In this document: in pieces, positions 45,332 through 53,755 of the stretch
Layout: the number at the start of each line of letters is the position of its first letter
Numbering within the stretch: the stretch's first letter is position 1
Assembly: GCF_017355965.1 (NCBI RefSeq)
Contig: NZ_JAFIQW010000001.1
Span: 372,001 to 436,000 of the forward strand
DNA: 64,000 nucleotides
DNA from: Desertivibrio insolitus
GTDB lineage: Bacteria; Actinomycetota; Actinomycetes; Actinomycetales; Microbacteriaceae
Reading direction: 5' to 3'
Translations under genes and position numbers: made by a program
The notes under the pieces: model-generated
Told to the model about the DNA's origin: nothing
Databases searched by the model: none
Seen by the model: the letters and a program-made list of their open reading frames with translations, nothing else

Positions 45332-46317
45332 GTGAAACTCTGGACTACTCGGCTATCCGCTGCTTGAATCAGGTGCGCGCGTTCAAGCGACGCCGCGGGA
45401 GATACCGCCAGCCCGAGCGACGACAATCGTTGCAGCACTTGAAGTTGATGGTCATCGACGTGCTCGCCGTGTTCGCGCAGCCGCGCAACCGCCACCGGCA
45501 GCATCCCCTGATCGAGGAGATTTAAAAGCGTGCCAACACCGGCGTGCGTGACCACGACATCTGCATCACGCATCAGGCGCGCCATCTCGTCCGCAGGCAC
45601 AAGCCCGTGAACAGCACCCGGCAAATCGCTTCGTTCCGTGACTCCCAGCTGCCATGTCACAGTGTCGTCCGGGTGCAGACAAGCCAGGACCGAATCCACT
45701 AAACGGTCGAACCGATATGGCGCGATCGTCCCAAGTGACACGAATATACTCAGCGGCCGAGACAGGTCGCCAGTTGGCGAGGCGACCACGCGATAAGACG
45801 CGAGGAGAGACCTCACACGCTTCCACTTGTCGCTCCGGTAACCGTCGTGCTGCGCGAAGCGGCTCACGAACGGCACCCACTCCATGAGCCGTCCCGTCAG
45901 ACTCGGACCCTCAAAGCGAGAGACGCTTTCGATATAGAAGTAGGGCACCTTCAACATCCGGGCAATCGGCAGCCCCGCCAGCGCAACTCCTGCCCCCGTG
46001 CTCATGACGGCATCAAATTGGCCGCGGTGAACTTGGCCCGCGATACTCGAGGCTGCACGGACAATTGCGCCGAACCCCCTCGGACGGACGTAGGGAACGT
46101 ACTGAACAGAGCGCCCTGCGAGCAGCGCCTCGCTCTGAGGCGACCGGAACGTGACAAACCGGCTATCGGGCGAGAATTCGAGGATGCGGGACCATTTCTC
46201 TGCCTGAGCCAAATGCCCCCCAGTTGAGGCGATGATCAGGACCCTTAGCCCCCTCAACGCCTGAATCGAATAGTTCTCAAGCAAGTTCCTGCGACCTCTC
46301 TTTCCTCTGCGGCTCAC
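45328..46317 (-). CDS. Fused PssD/PssE-type (Alg14-Alg13-like) glycosyltransferase
   Basis: 329 aa. The N-terminal half (LIIASTGGHLAQAEKW ... VMSTGAGVALAGLPIARMLKVPYFYIESVSRFEGPSLTGR) is PssD/Alg14-like; the C-terminal half (SIFVSLGTIAPYRFDRLVD ... VVTHAGVGTLLNLLDQGMLPVAVARLREHGEHVDDHQ) is PssE/Alg13-like. These are usually two subunits; here they form one chain joined at about residue 190. The GTG start overlaps the polymerase gene by 41 bp; a later start is possible. Confidence 0.82.
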   Translation of the reverse strand: MSRRGKRGRRNLLENYSIQALRGLRVLIIASTGGHLAQAEKWSRILEFSPDSRFVTFRSPQSEALLAGRSVQYVPYVRPRGFGAIVRAASSIAGQVHRGQFDAVMSTGAGVALAGLPIARMLKVPYFYIESVSRFEGPSLTGRLMEWVPFVSRFAQHDGYRSDKWKRVRSLLASYRVVASPTGDLSRPLSIFVSLGTIAPYRFDRLVDSVLACLHPDDTVTWQLGVTERSDLPGAVHGLVPADEMARLMRDADVVVTHAGVGTLLNLLDQGMLPVAVARLREHGEHVDDHQLQVLQRLSSLGLAVSPAASLERAHLIQAADSRVVQSFT

Positions 46318-47635
46318 GACGCCGCCCGTGCTCGATCGCGGCTCCTATGCCGACCAAACCGAAGAGGAAGGCGAAGCCCGGCGGCGCTGTGAAAACCGCT
46401 GCGCCCAAGGATTGAAACAAAGTAAGGATGATCCAGCCGATTCCCGTCGTTCCCAGCAGTCGCGCAGCGGGCGAGTCAAGAGCTCTCCATCGCCAGGCCC
46501 GCCGTGCCATCGCGAGCAGCCCTAGCACGAAGAAGGCGGCACCAAATACTCCCGCCTCGCCAAGGATGGCAGGCCAAGACGTGTCGGTTAGAAAATTACC
46601 GGTACCTTCCGTGAAACCCAATCCGTGAACCGTGTGGAAACCTAAGCGCAGGTACTCGTTGCTGTAGTTCACTGCCGCCGTGCGTGACCCGTACCTTCCA
46701 AACCCCGCCCCAAACGGGAAATAATCACCGGCAACAGTGTAGGCACCTAGCGTTAGTACCGTTCGCGCTTCCCGACTGTCGACTGTGAAGTAAGCAGAGC
46801 TTAGCGCTTGCGCCTCCTCGAGCAACTCGTCCCATGCGAGGAGAATTACAATCGGGAGGGCCACGAAAGCGACTGTTAACCACTTCGCATTCCGACTGAC
46901 AGCTGCAAGCACGCCGCTGCTCACTAGCAGGCCTAGAGAGTCCTTCCGGCGAAAAGACCCGATGGTCGCAAGCGCCGTGCCGACGAACAGGATCATGCTC
47001 AGCGCGCCTCGGCCTATGTGCATTCGGTACGCGAGAACAGCGATGCCGGCCATGGATGCGACGAAGGCGAGATCGAAGGGATGAACGAAAGGCCCCATAA
47101 GCGACGGTAGCCCGTAACGGTAGATGATCCCACCTTGCGGGGAGAACGTCGCAGCCCAGGCCTCGGGTGCAACTGCATTCGCGATGCAGCAACCCAGGAT
47201 GACGGCAACGACTACCGCGCCGGTCCTGAAACTGCGAATTACGTCATACTCGGTCCAGTCCAGCTGCGCCACGGCCCAACCGAAGAGGATACCCTTCGTC
47301 GCAAGGAAGACGCCGGACGCGAGGACGGTTAGGTCTAACTCAGGGTGAAGGACGCCACTAAGAGCACCGGCGACGGCAAATGCACAGAAGAATCCGAAGC
47401 CGGGGTAATGCGCCGCCCTGCCTCGTCTGATTCTTACTATCAGTCCCGAGATTACGCACAGAACTACGAGAGCGTCATCCAGAACGTCGACTTGTTGCAG
47501 CCCTGTCAGGTGAGTCAGCGTGCGCACGAACAACACCGCGACTAGCGCAATGGCAACCAGCAACTTGGGGCGGGTCAGCAGGGATACGGCGACCGCGGCC
47601 GAAATAAGAAAAATGAGTATTATCGATGCATTCAT
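46277..47635 (-). CDS. O-antigen polymerase-like membrane protein (Wzy type)
   Basis: 452 aa with about 11-12 hydrophobic segments and a large external loop (about 275-335, with RYGSRTAAVNYSNEYLRLGFHTVHG) as in Wzy/WaaL-type polymerases. Should join repeat units on the outer face. Overlaps the following fused transferase and the preceding glycosyltransferase (4 bp). Wzy proteins diverge strongly, so the call rests on topology and neighbours. Confidence 0.75.
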   Translation of the reverse strand: MNASIILIFLISAAVAVSLLTRPKLLVAIALVAVLFVRTLTHLTGLQQVDVLDDALVVLCVISGLIVRIRRGRAAHYPGFGFFCAFAVAGALSGVLHPELDLTVLASGVFLATKGILFGWAVAQLDWTEYDVIRSFRTGAVVVAVILGCCIANAVAPEAWAATFSPQGGIIYRYGLPSLMGPFVHPFDLAFVASMAGIAVLAYRMHIGRGALSMILFVGTALATIGSFRRKDSLGLLVSSGVLAAVSRNAKWLTVAFVALPIVILLAWDELLEEAQALSSAYFTVDSREARTVLTLGAYTVAGDYFPFGAGFGRYGSRTAAVNYSNEYLRLGFHTVHGLGFTEGTGNFLTDTSWPAILGEAGVFGAAFFVLGLLAMARRAWRWRALDSPAARLLGTTGIGWIILTLFQSLGAAVFTAPPGFAFLFGLVGIGAAIEHGRRREPQRKERSQELA

Positions 47636-48717
47636 TTCGCACCGCCACTCGCCTTCGGCACGAACAGCGCATGCAGAAACGTCGCTACGTTCCTAATCCT
47701 GCGGATCCGCACAGAATCAGCCGAAAGGGCGGCAAGGTACCCACGCGCCATATCAGTCGGGGAGTTGTTCACGACCGAGATAGGCAGTGCGGTTACTGAC
47801 CTCGAAGTGAGCGTGTCGCGCCACGCTTCGGCTACAGCGTTGGCGTCGTCAGCGTCGACGATCTTCTTGGCAGCGCCAGGATCCACTCCTGCATCCGCAG
47901 AAACGACTTGTGGTACTCCAGCCGCCTCAGCCTCGAGCAGAACAAGTGGCTGCCCTTCGTACCGCGAAAGCAAGGTGAGCAGTCCGACGCGCGGCAGGAA
48001 CCATTCGGGGGATTGATGCCCCAACCAAGAGATCCTGTCATCGATCCCCAGAGACGCGGCGAGCCTTTTCAACTTCTGTTCGTCCGGCCCGGAGCCTGCG
48101 ATCGCGAAGCGGAATCTCTCAGCCTCGGGCGCTGCAGCGGCGGCCAGCAACCGATCGAGACCTTTATGCTCGGCCGCCAGTCGCCCAATATAACCCACGT
48201 CCCAATCAAGCGCTCGATCAGATTGTCGCCGGTACTTCGAGGTATCGATTGCGTTGCTGACGGTCATATCCGGACGTACTCCCCAGTAATGCTCGACTCC
48301 ACGGGCATGCCCCGAGGTCAGCGCGATGAGCGAATCCGCGATTGTGCAGCTGAGCAGGACGAGCGGCGCGGGTAGGGGCGCCCCTGGTCCTACCGGATTG
48401 TGAATTGCGATGAGCCATCGAGATGTGCGACGCGCGAGGCGGGCCAGAAGACCAAACGCGACCTCGGTGTTAGTCGTTCCCGTCACGATCGCATCATGCG
48501 ACCGGCGCGGCCCGCGCCAGAAGCGGACGACCTCGAGCCTCACCCCATGCGCGACCTCGTGCTCCAGCGGGCCCGTCGACTGTAGTAGGTAGAGCGTCAC
48601 CTCGATCCCCTGACTTCGAAGTGCATTCGCTAGGAGTACTCTCTGCCGTTCCGCGCCACCTGCATCCAAGGTGTTGGTGGTTATTGCAATCGATCTGATT
48701 TGCTGTCTCTTCCCCAT
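47632..48717 (-). CDS. GT4-type glycosyltransferase
   Basis: 361 aa from the ATG at 48717 (a TTG three bases earlier is possible). N-terminus AITTNTLDAGGAERQRVLLANAL; donor half DVGYIGRLAAEHKGLDRLLAAAA and LLSRYEGQPLVLLEAEAAGVPQVVSADAGVDPG. Likely adds a sugar to a lipid-linked repeat unit. GGGGGA lies just upstream. First gene of the minus-strand half of the polysaccharide island. Confidence 0.86.
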   Translation of the reverse strand: MGKRQQIRSIAITTNTLDAGGAERQRVLLANALRSQGIEVTLYLLQSTGPLEHEVAHGVRLEVVRFWRGPRRSHDAIVTGTTNTEVAFGLLARLARRTSRWLIAIHNPVGPGAPLPAPLVLLSCTIADSLIALTSGHARGVEHYWGVRPDMTVSNAIDTSKYRRQSDRALDWDVGYIGRLAAEHKGLDRLLAAAAAPEAERFRFAIAGSGPDEQKLKRLAASLGIDDRISWLGHQSPEWFLPRVGLLTLLSRYEGQPLVLLEAEAAGVPQVVSADAGVDPGAAKKIVDADDANAVAEAWRDTLTSRSVTALPISVVNNSPTDMARGYLAALSADSVRIRRIRNVATFLHALFVPKASGGAK

Positions 48718-49091
48718 CAAGTTCCCCCATACGATGTGCGGTGCGTCCGCCTCGAATGAACGACATCGGGGGACCCGAGCCGTGAGGCCAGAAGGCGCAA
48801 CGACCCAGGAGCAGCGCGCGCGAGTTGGCTAGGGCGGAGCCCCTCTGCATCGGCAGCCACACCTTATACGGCTTTCCGGCTGGGGCCGGCTGAACTTGCC
48901 TTGTCGGATCTCGCTTGTCAGGCGGCAACGGGTCGCGCTGCGGTGCACGTCAAGCATTCTCGTTGCAAGTTGCGCCGAAGAGTGTCCCCTCCTTCGACGC
49001 CGCCACGACGAATGCCTGCAAAGGGTGTAGGCCGCGAGCCTCCGCAACGAACCCACAATCGTCGTCGTACAACTATGAGAGTTAGAACAGA
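48718..49091. other. Intergenic region between polysaccharide island and methylthio-sugar locus
   Basis: About 370 bp separating divergent genes. I see no credible gene. Composition shifts back from A/T-richer island sequence; TACAACT / TATGAG words at 49067-49078 could be promoter elements of the phosphorylase gene. Confidence 0.4.
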
Positions 49092-49889
49092 ATGCAGCCG
49101 AGCAATCAGCGGGTCACTGTCGCCGTCATCGGCGGCTCCGGCGTCTACGACCTCTTCGACCCCGAGCGCTCTGAGCAGCGCCGCATCGAGACGCCCTACG
49201 GGCCCGCGGACGTGACGCTCGGCGCGCTCGCTGGCAAGGTCGTCGCGTTCCTCACCCGCCACGGCGTCGACCACTCTGTCGCGCCGCACCTGATCAACTT
49301 CCGCGCGAACATTTGGGCGCTCGCCAGCCTCGGGGTGAAGGCGATCGTGTCGTCCGCCGCCGTCGGCGGGGTCTCCCCGGACTACCCGCCGGGCACGCTC
49401 GCGCTGCTCGACCAGTACCTCGACCGCACGCACGGCCGCGCCGACACGTTCTACGACCGCGGCAGCGTGCAGCACCTGGCCTCCGCCGACCCGTTCGATC
49501 CCGCGCTACGGGCGATCGCCAAAGCCGCGCTCGGCGACGAGGTCGAGCCAGAGGGCACGGTCGTCGTCATCCAGGGCCCCCGGTTCTCGACACGCGCCGA
49601 GTCTTTGTGGTTCCGCTCTGCAGGCGCGCACGTCGTGAACATGACGCTCTATCCGGAGGTGCCGCTCGCCGCCGAGCTCAACATCGGCACGGTGACCCTC
49701 GCCTTCGTCACCGACAGCGACGCCAAAGCGGAGGACGAGGTGTCTGCCGAGCTCGTGTTCCGCCGGCTCGCCCAGGCGCAGCCGCGCATCATCCGCGCCA
49801 TCGAGCGGATCGTCGCCGCGATCCCCGACGACTACGCCGGGCGGCAGCTCATCGCCCCCTCCGAGGTCGAGGCGGTGCTCGCGCGATGA
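49092..49889 (+). CDS. mtnP: S-methyl-5'-thioadenosine phosphorylase
   Basis: 265 aa, trimeric purine nucleoside phosphorylase family. Splits 5'-methylthioadenosine to adenine and 5-methylthioribose 1-phosphate. GGSGVY at 14-19, RHGVDHSVAPHLINFRAN, VIQGPRFSTRAES and NMTLYPEVPLAAEL are MTAP-type marks. The usual methionine salvage genes are not adjacent; instead it heads a sugar/glycosyltransferase operon, so the sugar product may be used as a building block. ATGA overlap with the epimerase. Homologue of Rv0535 in layout. Confidence 0.9.
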   Translation: MQPSNQRVTVAVIGGSGVYDLFDPERSEQRRIETPYGPADVTLGALAGKVVAFLTRHGVDHSVAPHLINFRANIWALASLGVKAIVSSAAVGGVSPDYPPGTLALLDQYLDRTHGRADTFYDRGSVQHLASADPFDPALRAIAKAALGDEVEPEGTVVVIQGPRFSTRAESLWFRSAGAHVVNMTLYPEVPLAAELNIGTVTLAFVTDSDAKAEDEVSAELVFRRLAQAQPRIIRAIERIVAAIPDDYAGRQLIAPSEVEAVLAR

Positions 49890-50956
49890 GGCTGCTCGTC
49901 ACGGGAGGCGCCGGCTTCATCGGCGGCGCCGTGGTACAGGCCGCGCTCAACGCGGGCCACGAGGTGCGCGTGCTCGACTCCCTGCGCGGCGACGTGCACG
50001 GCGGCGACGCCGAACTCGACCCGCGCGTCGAGTTCGTGCAGGGCGACGTGCGCGACCCCGACGTGGTCAACGCTGCGCTCGCCGGCATCGACGCCGTCAA
50101 CCACCAGGCCGCGAAAGTCGGGCTCGGCGTCGACTTCTCCGACGCCCCCGACTACGTCGGTTCCAACAACCTCGGCACGGCTGTGCTGCTCGCAGGGATG
50201 GCCGCCCGCGGCGTCGGGCGGCTGGTGTTCGCGAGCTCGATGGTCGTCTACGGCGAGGGCGCCTACTCCGGCCCGACCGGCCCGATGCGGCCGCCCGCCC
50301 GCCGCGTCGAGGACCTGGATGCCGGGCGCTTCGACCCCCTCGACGAGCACGGCGACCCGCTGACTCCCGAGCTGATCGACGAGGACGCCCCGCTCGACCC
50401 CCGCAACGTCTACGCGGCGACGAAGCTCGCCCAGGAGCACCTCTCCACCGCGTGGGCGCGGAGCACCGGCGGCACCGCGATCGGGCTGCGCTACCACAAC
50501 GTCTACGGCCCCGGCATGCCGCAGAACACCCCCTACGCTGGCGTCGCGTCGCTGTTCCGGTCGGCGATCGAGCGCGGCGAGGCACCCCGTGTGTTCGAGG
50601 ACGGGCGCCAGCGCCGCGACTTCGTGCACGTGCGCGACGTCGCGACCGCCAATCTCGCCGCGCTCGAGGCCGACCGCGAGACTGGCAGCTTCCGCGCCTA
50701 CAACGTCGCGAGCGGCGAGGTGCACACCATCGGCGACCTCGCGGCGGCGCTCGCCGTGAACGCCGGCGGCCCCACGCCAGTCACGAGCGGCCAGTACCGC
50801 CTCGGCGACGTGCGCCACATCACCGCCTCCTGCAAGCGGCTGCAGCGCGAGCTCGGCTGGCGGCCGACGGTGAGCTTCGACGACGGAATGCGAGAATTCG
50901 CGACGGCGCCACTGCGCGTCGCCGTCCCCCAAAGTGGGGCCAGGTCACCACGATGA
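49886..50956 (+). CDS. NAD-dependent sugar epimerase/dehydratase
   Basis: 356 aa extended SDR. NAD fold GGAGFIGG at 7-14, SSMVVYGEG, and YAATKLAQE with the Tyr-x3-Lys pair; RYHNVYGPGMPQNTPYAG and the DGRQRRDFVHVRDVA substrate region. GalE/RmlB-like; in this operon it may epimerise a methylthio-pentose nucleotide or phosphate. Overlaps both neighbours by 4 bp. Counterpart of galE3 next to the phosphorylase in mycobacteria (family knowledge). Confidence 0.9.
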   Translation: MRLLVTGGAGFIGGAVVQAALNAGHEVRVLDSLRGDVHGGDAELDPRVEFVQGDVRDPDVVNAALAGIDAVNHQAAKVGLGVDFSDAPDYVGSNNLGTAVLLAGMAARGVGRLVFASSMVVYGEGAYSGPTGPMRPPARRVEDLDAGRFDPLDEHGDPLTPELIDEDAPLDPRNVYAATKLAQEHLSTAWARSTGGTAIGLRYHNVYGPGMPQNTPYAGVASLFRSAIERGEAPRVFEDGRQRRDFVHVRDVATANLAALEADRETGSFRAYNVASGEVHTIGDLAAALAVNAGGPTPVTSGQYRLGDVRHITASCKRLQRELGWRPTVSFDDGMREFATAPLRVAVPQSGARSPR

Positions 50957-51210
50957 CCCAACTATTAGTTGTTCGACACGACGAATATCATGGGCAGATG
51001 GCCGACACCCGAGTCGCTACATCCCGCAGCTTGTCCACCGAATACCTCAGCGCCGCCCTCGCTCGCGTCCTAGCCGACTATCGACGCGCAGGGTGGACCG
51101 TCATCCAGGCGTCCGAAACCGAGGCGATGCTCGAACGGCGTCGCCCCTTCACCGCGCCCAAGCGGCTGACGGTCGCCATTAGCCGATCGGGCGTCGTCAG
51201 AACCTTCTGA
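50953..51210 (+). CDS. Small unknown protein, 85 aa
   Basis: Starts with ATGA overlap on the epimerase stop; a second Met at 50998 is a possible start. Sequence is basic in its second half (LERRRPFTAPKRLTVAISRSG) with a helix STEYLSAALARVLADYRRAGW. The first 45 bases are richer in A/T than the surroundings. No family recognised; could be a real small operon member or a chance frame. Confidence 0.45.
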   Translation: MTQLLVVRHDEYHGQMADTRVATSRSLSTEYLSAALARVLADYRRAGWTVIQASETEAMLERRRPFTAPKRLTVAISRSGVVRTF

Positions 51211-51284
51211 GGCTGCACGGCCTCGAGCCGCGGGTCACGTCGGGCTGACCCAAACTCCGGCGCGGACGGTCACGAACCTTCCTC

Positions 51285-51947
51285 GTGACCCAACCTCTCG
51301 TCGACGTCGTGCTCCCCACCCTCGACGAGGAGCGCGCCCTGCCCTGGGTGCTCGGCCGTCTGCCCGAGGGGTACCGCGCGATCGTCGTCGACAACGGCTC
51401 GGCGGATGACTCGGCGCGCGTCGCCCGCGAGCACGGCGCCCTCGTCATCAGCGAGCCCCGCCGCGGGTTCGGCTCGGCCGCGCACGCCGGGCTGCTCGCG
51501 GCATCCGCCCCCTTCGTCGCGTTCTGCGATGCCGACGCGTCGATGGACCCCCAAGATCTGCCCGCCGTCGTCGACCCCGTCGTCGAGGGGCGCGCCGACC
51601 TCGTGCTCGGGCGCCGCCGGCCGACGACGCGGCGCTCCTGGCCGCTGCACGCTCGCGTCGCGAACCGCGCGCTCGCCCACCTGATGCGCCGCGCCACCGG
51701 CCTGCGTCTGCACGACCTTGGACCCATGCGCTGCGCCGCCCGCGCCGACCTCGTCGCCCTCGACCTGCAGGACCGCCGCAGCGGCTACCCGCTCGAGATG
51801 CTGCTGCGCGCGCACGCGGCCGGGTGGCGCGTGCTCGAGGTCGACGCGCCGTACGCGCCGCGCGTCGGCCGGTCGAAGGTCACGGGCACGGTCCGCGGCA
51901 CGGTGACCGCCGTGCAGGACATGTCGCGACTGCTGGGGGCGCGATGA
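51285..51947 (+). CDS. GT2 glycosyltransferase (polyprenyl-phosphate sugar synthase type)
   Basis: 220 aa, GT-A fold. DVVLPTLDEERALPWVLGRLPEGYRAIVVDNGSADDSARVA, the metal-binding CDADASMDPQDLP and LGRRRPTTRR. No TM helices, like dolichyl-P-mannose synthases and Rv0539. Expected to load a nucleotide sugar onto polyprenyl phosphate at the cytoplasmic face, as donor for a membrane GT-C enzyme. GTG start; ATGA overlap with the next gene. Confidence 0.88.
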   Translation: MTQPLVDVVLPTLDEERALPWVLGRLPEGYRAIVVDNGSADDSARVAREHGALVISEPRRGFGSAAHAGLLAASAPFVAFCDADASMDPQDLPAVVDPVVEGRADLVLGRRRPTTRRSWPLHARVANRALAHLMRRATGLRLHDLGPMRCAARADLVALDLQDRRSGYPLEMLLRAHAAGWRVLEVDAPYAPRVGRSKVTGTVRGTVTAVQDMSRLLGAR

Positions 51948-52579
51948 CCACCCTGCTGCTGATCGCCAAGGAGCCGCTGCCCGGCAAAGCGAAGACGCGG
52001 CTGCATCCGCCGCTCACGCTCGACCAGTCGGCCGAGCTCGCCGCCGCGTGCATCGCCGACACCGTCGACGCCACCGCGACGCTCCCCGCGACCCGCCGCG
52101 TGCTGCTGTTCGCGGGCGAGCGCACCCCCGCCGGCACCGAGCAGTTCGAGGTCATGGGGCAGTCCGGCGGCGGGCTCGACGAGCGCCTCGCCGACGCCTT
52201 CGACGCGCTCGACGGGCCCACCCTGCTCATCGGCATGGACACCCCGCAGCTCACCGCAGCGATGCTCACCCCCGTGTTCGCGGAGTGGCCGGACGACGTC
52301 GACGCCTGGTTCGGCCCCGCGGACGACGGCGGGTTCTGGGCGCTCGGCCTGCGCGAGCCGCGCGGCGACCTCGTCCGCGGCGTCGAGATGTCGACGGATG
52401 CCACGGGCGCCGAGCAGCTCGCCCGGCTGCACGCCGCCGGGCTCACCGTCGCGATGCTGCCGCCGCTGCTCGACGTCGACACGATCGACGACGCCCGCGC
52501 CGTCGCGGCGAGCGCGCCGCACACCCGCTTCGCTCGTCTCCTCGCCGAGTTCGAGTGGGAAGGGCGGCTCATCGCATGA
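51944..52579 (+). CDS. DUF2064/TIGR04282 nucleotidyltransferase-like protein
   Basis: 211 aa, GT-A/nucleotidyltransferase fold: IAKEPLPGKAKTRL at 7-20, SGGGLDERLADAF, GMDTPQLT and GPADDGGFWALGL. The family is called arsenosugar-biosynthesis glycosyltransferase by TIGRFAM, and also occurs as Rv0540 in the mycobacterial locus. Activation of a sugar 1-phosphate to an NDP-sugar is a plausible role here (inference). ATGA overlaps on both sides. Confidence 0.86.
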   Translation: MTTLLLIAKEPLPGKAKTRLHPPLTLDQSAELAAACIADTVDATATLPATRRVLLFAGERTPAGTEQFEVMGQSGGGLDERLADAFDALDGPTLLIGMDTPQLTAAMLTPVFAEWPDDVDAWFGPADDGGFWALGLREPRGDLVRGVEMSTDATGAEQLARLHAAGLTVAMLPPLLDVDTIDDARAVAASAPHTRFARLLAEFEWEGRLIA

Positions 52580-53250
52580 ACGCCGGCCGCCCCTTCGGCA
52601 CCGGTGGTGCGGAGCCGTACGAGTACGCGATGGCGACCGGCGAGGTGCAGGTGCTCTACCTCGAGGACCCGTCGACCCGTCGCACCGACGATCACCGCAC
52701 GGTCTTCGACGTGTCGCGCTGGCACGCCGACGCGGATCCCGCGGACCTCAGCCTGCTCGACGCGGTCAGGGGTCCCCTGCTCGACGTCGGCTGCGGACCC
52801 GGCCGCATGGTCGTCGCCGCCCTCGCCCGCGGAATCGACGCGCTCGGCATCGACATCTCCCCCGCGGCCGTAGCGCGCGCCCGGGCATCCGGCGCCGCCG
52901 TACTCAAGCGGTCGGTGTTCGACGTGCTGCCGCGGGAGGGCCAGTGGCAGACCGCGCTGCTCGTCGACGGCAACATCGGCATCGGCGGCAACGTCGGTGC
53001 GCTGCTGCACCGCTGCTCGGAACTGCTCTCCCCCACCGGCGAGATCGTCGCCGAGCTGCACGCCGACGTGCGCCGCGACGAGCGTTTCGTCGCGCACCTC
53101 ACCGACGACCGGGGCGCCGAGAGCGCGGCGTTCCCCTGGGCGGAGATCGGGCTGGGACCCATCCGTCGCCTCGCGCCGCGGCTCGGGCTGCGCTTGGTGC
53201 AGGACTGGCGGGTCGACGGGCGCGTGTTCTGCCGGCTCGCGAAGCGCTGA
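52576..53250 (+). CDS. SAM-dependent methyltransferase
   Basis: 224 aa class I methyltransferase. Motif I LLDVGCGPGRMVVAALARG (about 68-86) and GIDISPAAV. N-terminal TGGAEPYEYAMATGEVQVLYL is a cap seen in the actinobacterial family. ATGA overlap with the DUF2064 gene makes five to six genes one translationally coupled operon. The acceptor is unknown; a sugar hydroxyl or thiol is possible. Confidence 0.85.
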   Translation: MNAGRPFGTGGAEPYEYAMATGEVQVLYLEDPSTRRTDDHRTVFDVSRWHADADPADLSLLDAVRGPLLDVGCGPGRMVVAALARGIDALGIDISPAAVARARASGAAVLKRSVFDVLPREGQWQTALLVDGNIGIGGNVGALLHRCSELLSPTGEIVAELHADVRRDERFVAHLTDDRGAESAAFPWAEIGLGPIRRLAPRLGLRLVQDWRVDGRVFCRLAKR

Positions 53251-53311
53251 CGTCGGCGGAACTCAAGACCGGACGCCAGGATACGCCGCGCTGGCTCGGC
53301 GTGTCCGGGGG

Positions 53312-53755
53312 TCAGTCCTCGCTTGCGCCGACGGCGGCTCGACGCCGCACCGCGAGGTACGCCGCGATCGCGACCCCGGTGGCCACAGCGAGCCCCACGT
53401 AGAACAGCGCCAGATTCACCCCGTAGTCGAGCGGCAGCACGGTCGGGTTCGCCGTGCCGATCCCCCGCTTGAAGACCTCCGGCATCACGAGCGCGGTCAC
53501 GACCGCCGCCACGACGAGCGCGACCTGAACGATGACGAGCACGCCGCCCGGCATCCGTCGCCCCGCCCGGCGCAGAAGGGCGCCGACACCGAGCACGACC
53601 GGCGCGATCACCGCGTCGTGCACGACGAGGGCGCCGAGCAGCCACGCGCCGAGACCGAGGTAGCGGCGCGGCGAGACGTCACTCAGCAGTACGGCGACGC
53701 CGACGACGAGCACCAGCACTCCGACGGCGACGAGCACGATGCGGGCGGTCTTCAC
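53312..53755 (-). CDS. Multi-pass membrane protein, unknown
   Basis: 147 aa with four hydrophobic segments (about 4-24, 34-56, 66-92, 115-137). GTG start overlaps the stop of the upstream molybdoenzyme gene (GTGA), so it is likely made with it and could be its electron-transfer or assembly partner. No heme-binding His pair is evident. Convergent with the methyltransferase. Confidence 0.7.
   Translation of the reverse strand: MKTARIVLVAVGVLVLVVGVAVLLSDVSPRRYLGLGAWLLGALVVHDAVIAPVVLGVGALLRRAGRRMPGGVLVIVQVALVVAAVVTALVMPEVFKRGIGTANPTVLPLDYGVNLALFYVGLAVATGVAIAAYLAVRRRAAVGASED

Noticed and set aside
40642-48717. Integrative element carrying the polysaccharide genes
   Set aside because: No integrase, transposase, terminal inverted repeat or tRNA attachment duplication found at either edge.
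51944-52579. Arsenosugar synthesis suggested by the family name TIGR04282
   Set aside because: The arsenic genes lie 17 kb away and no ArsM or radical-SAM partner is present; the gene neighbours fit a methylthio-sugar route better.
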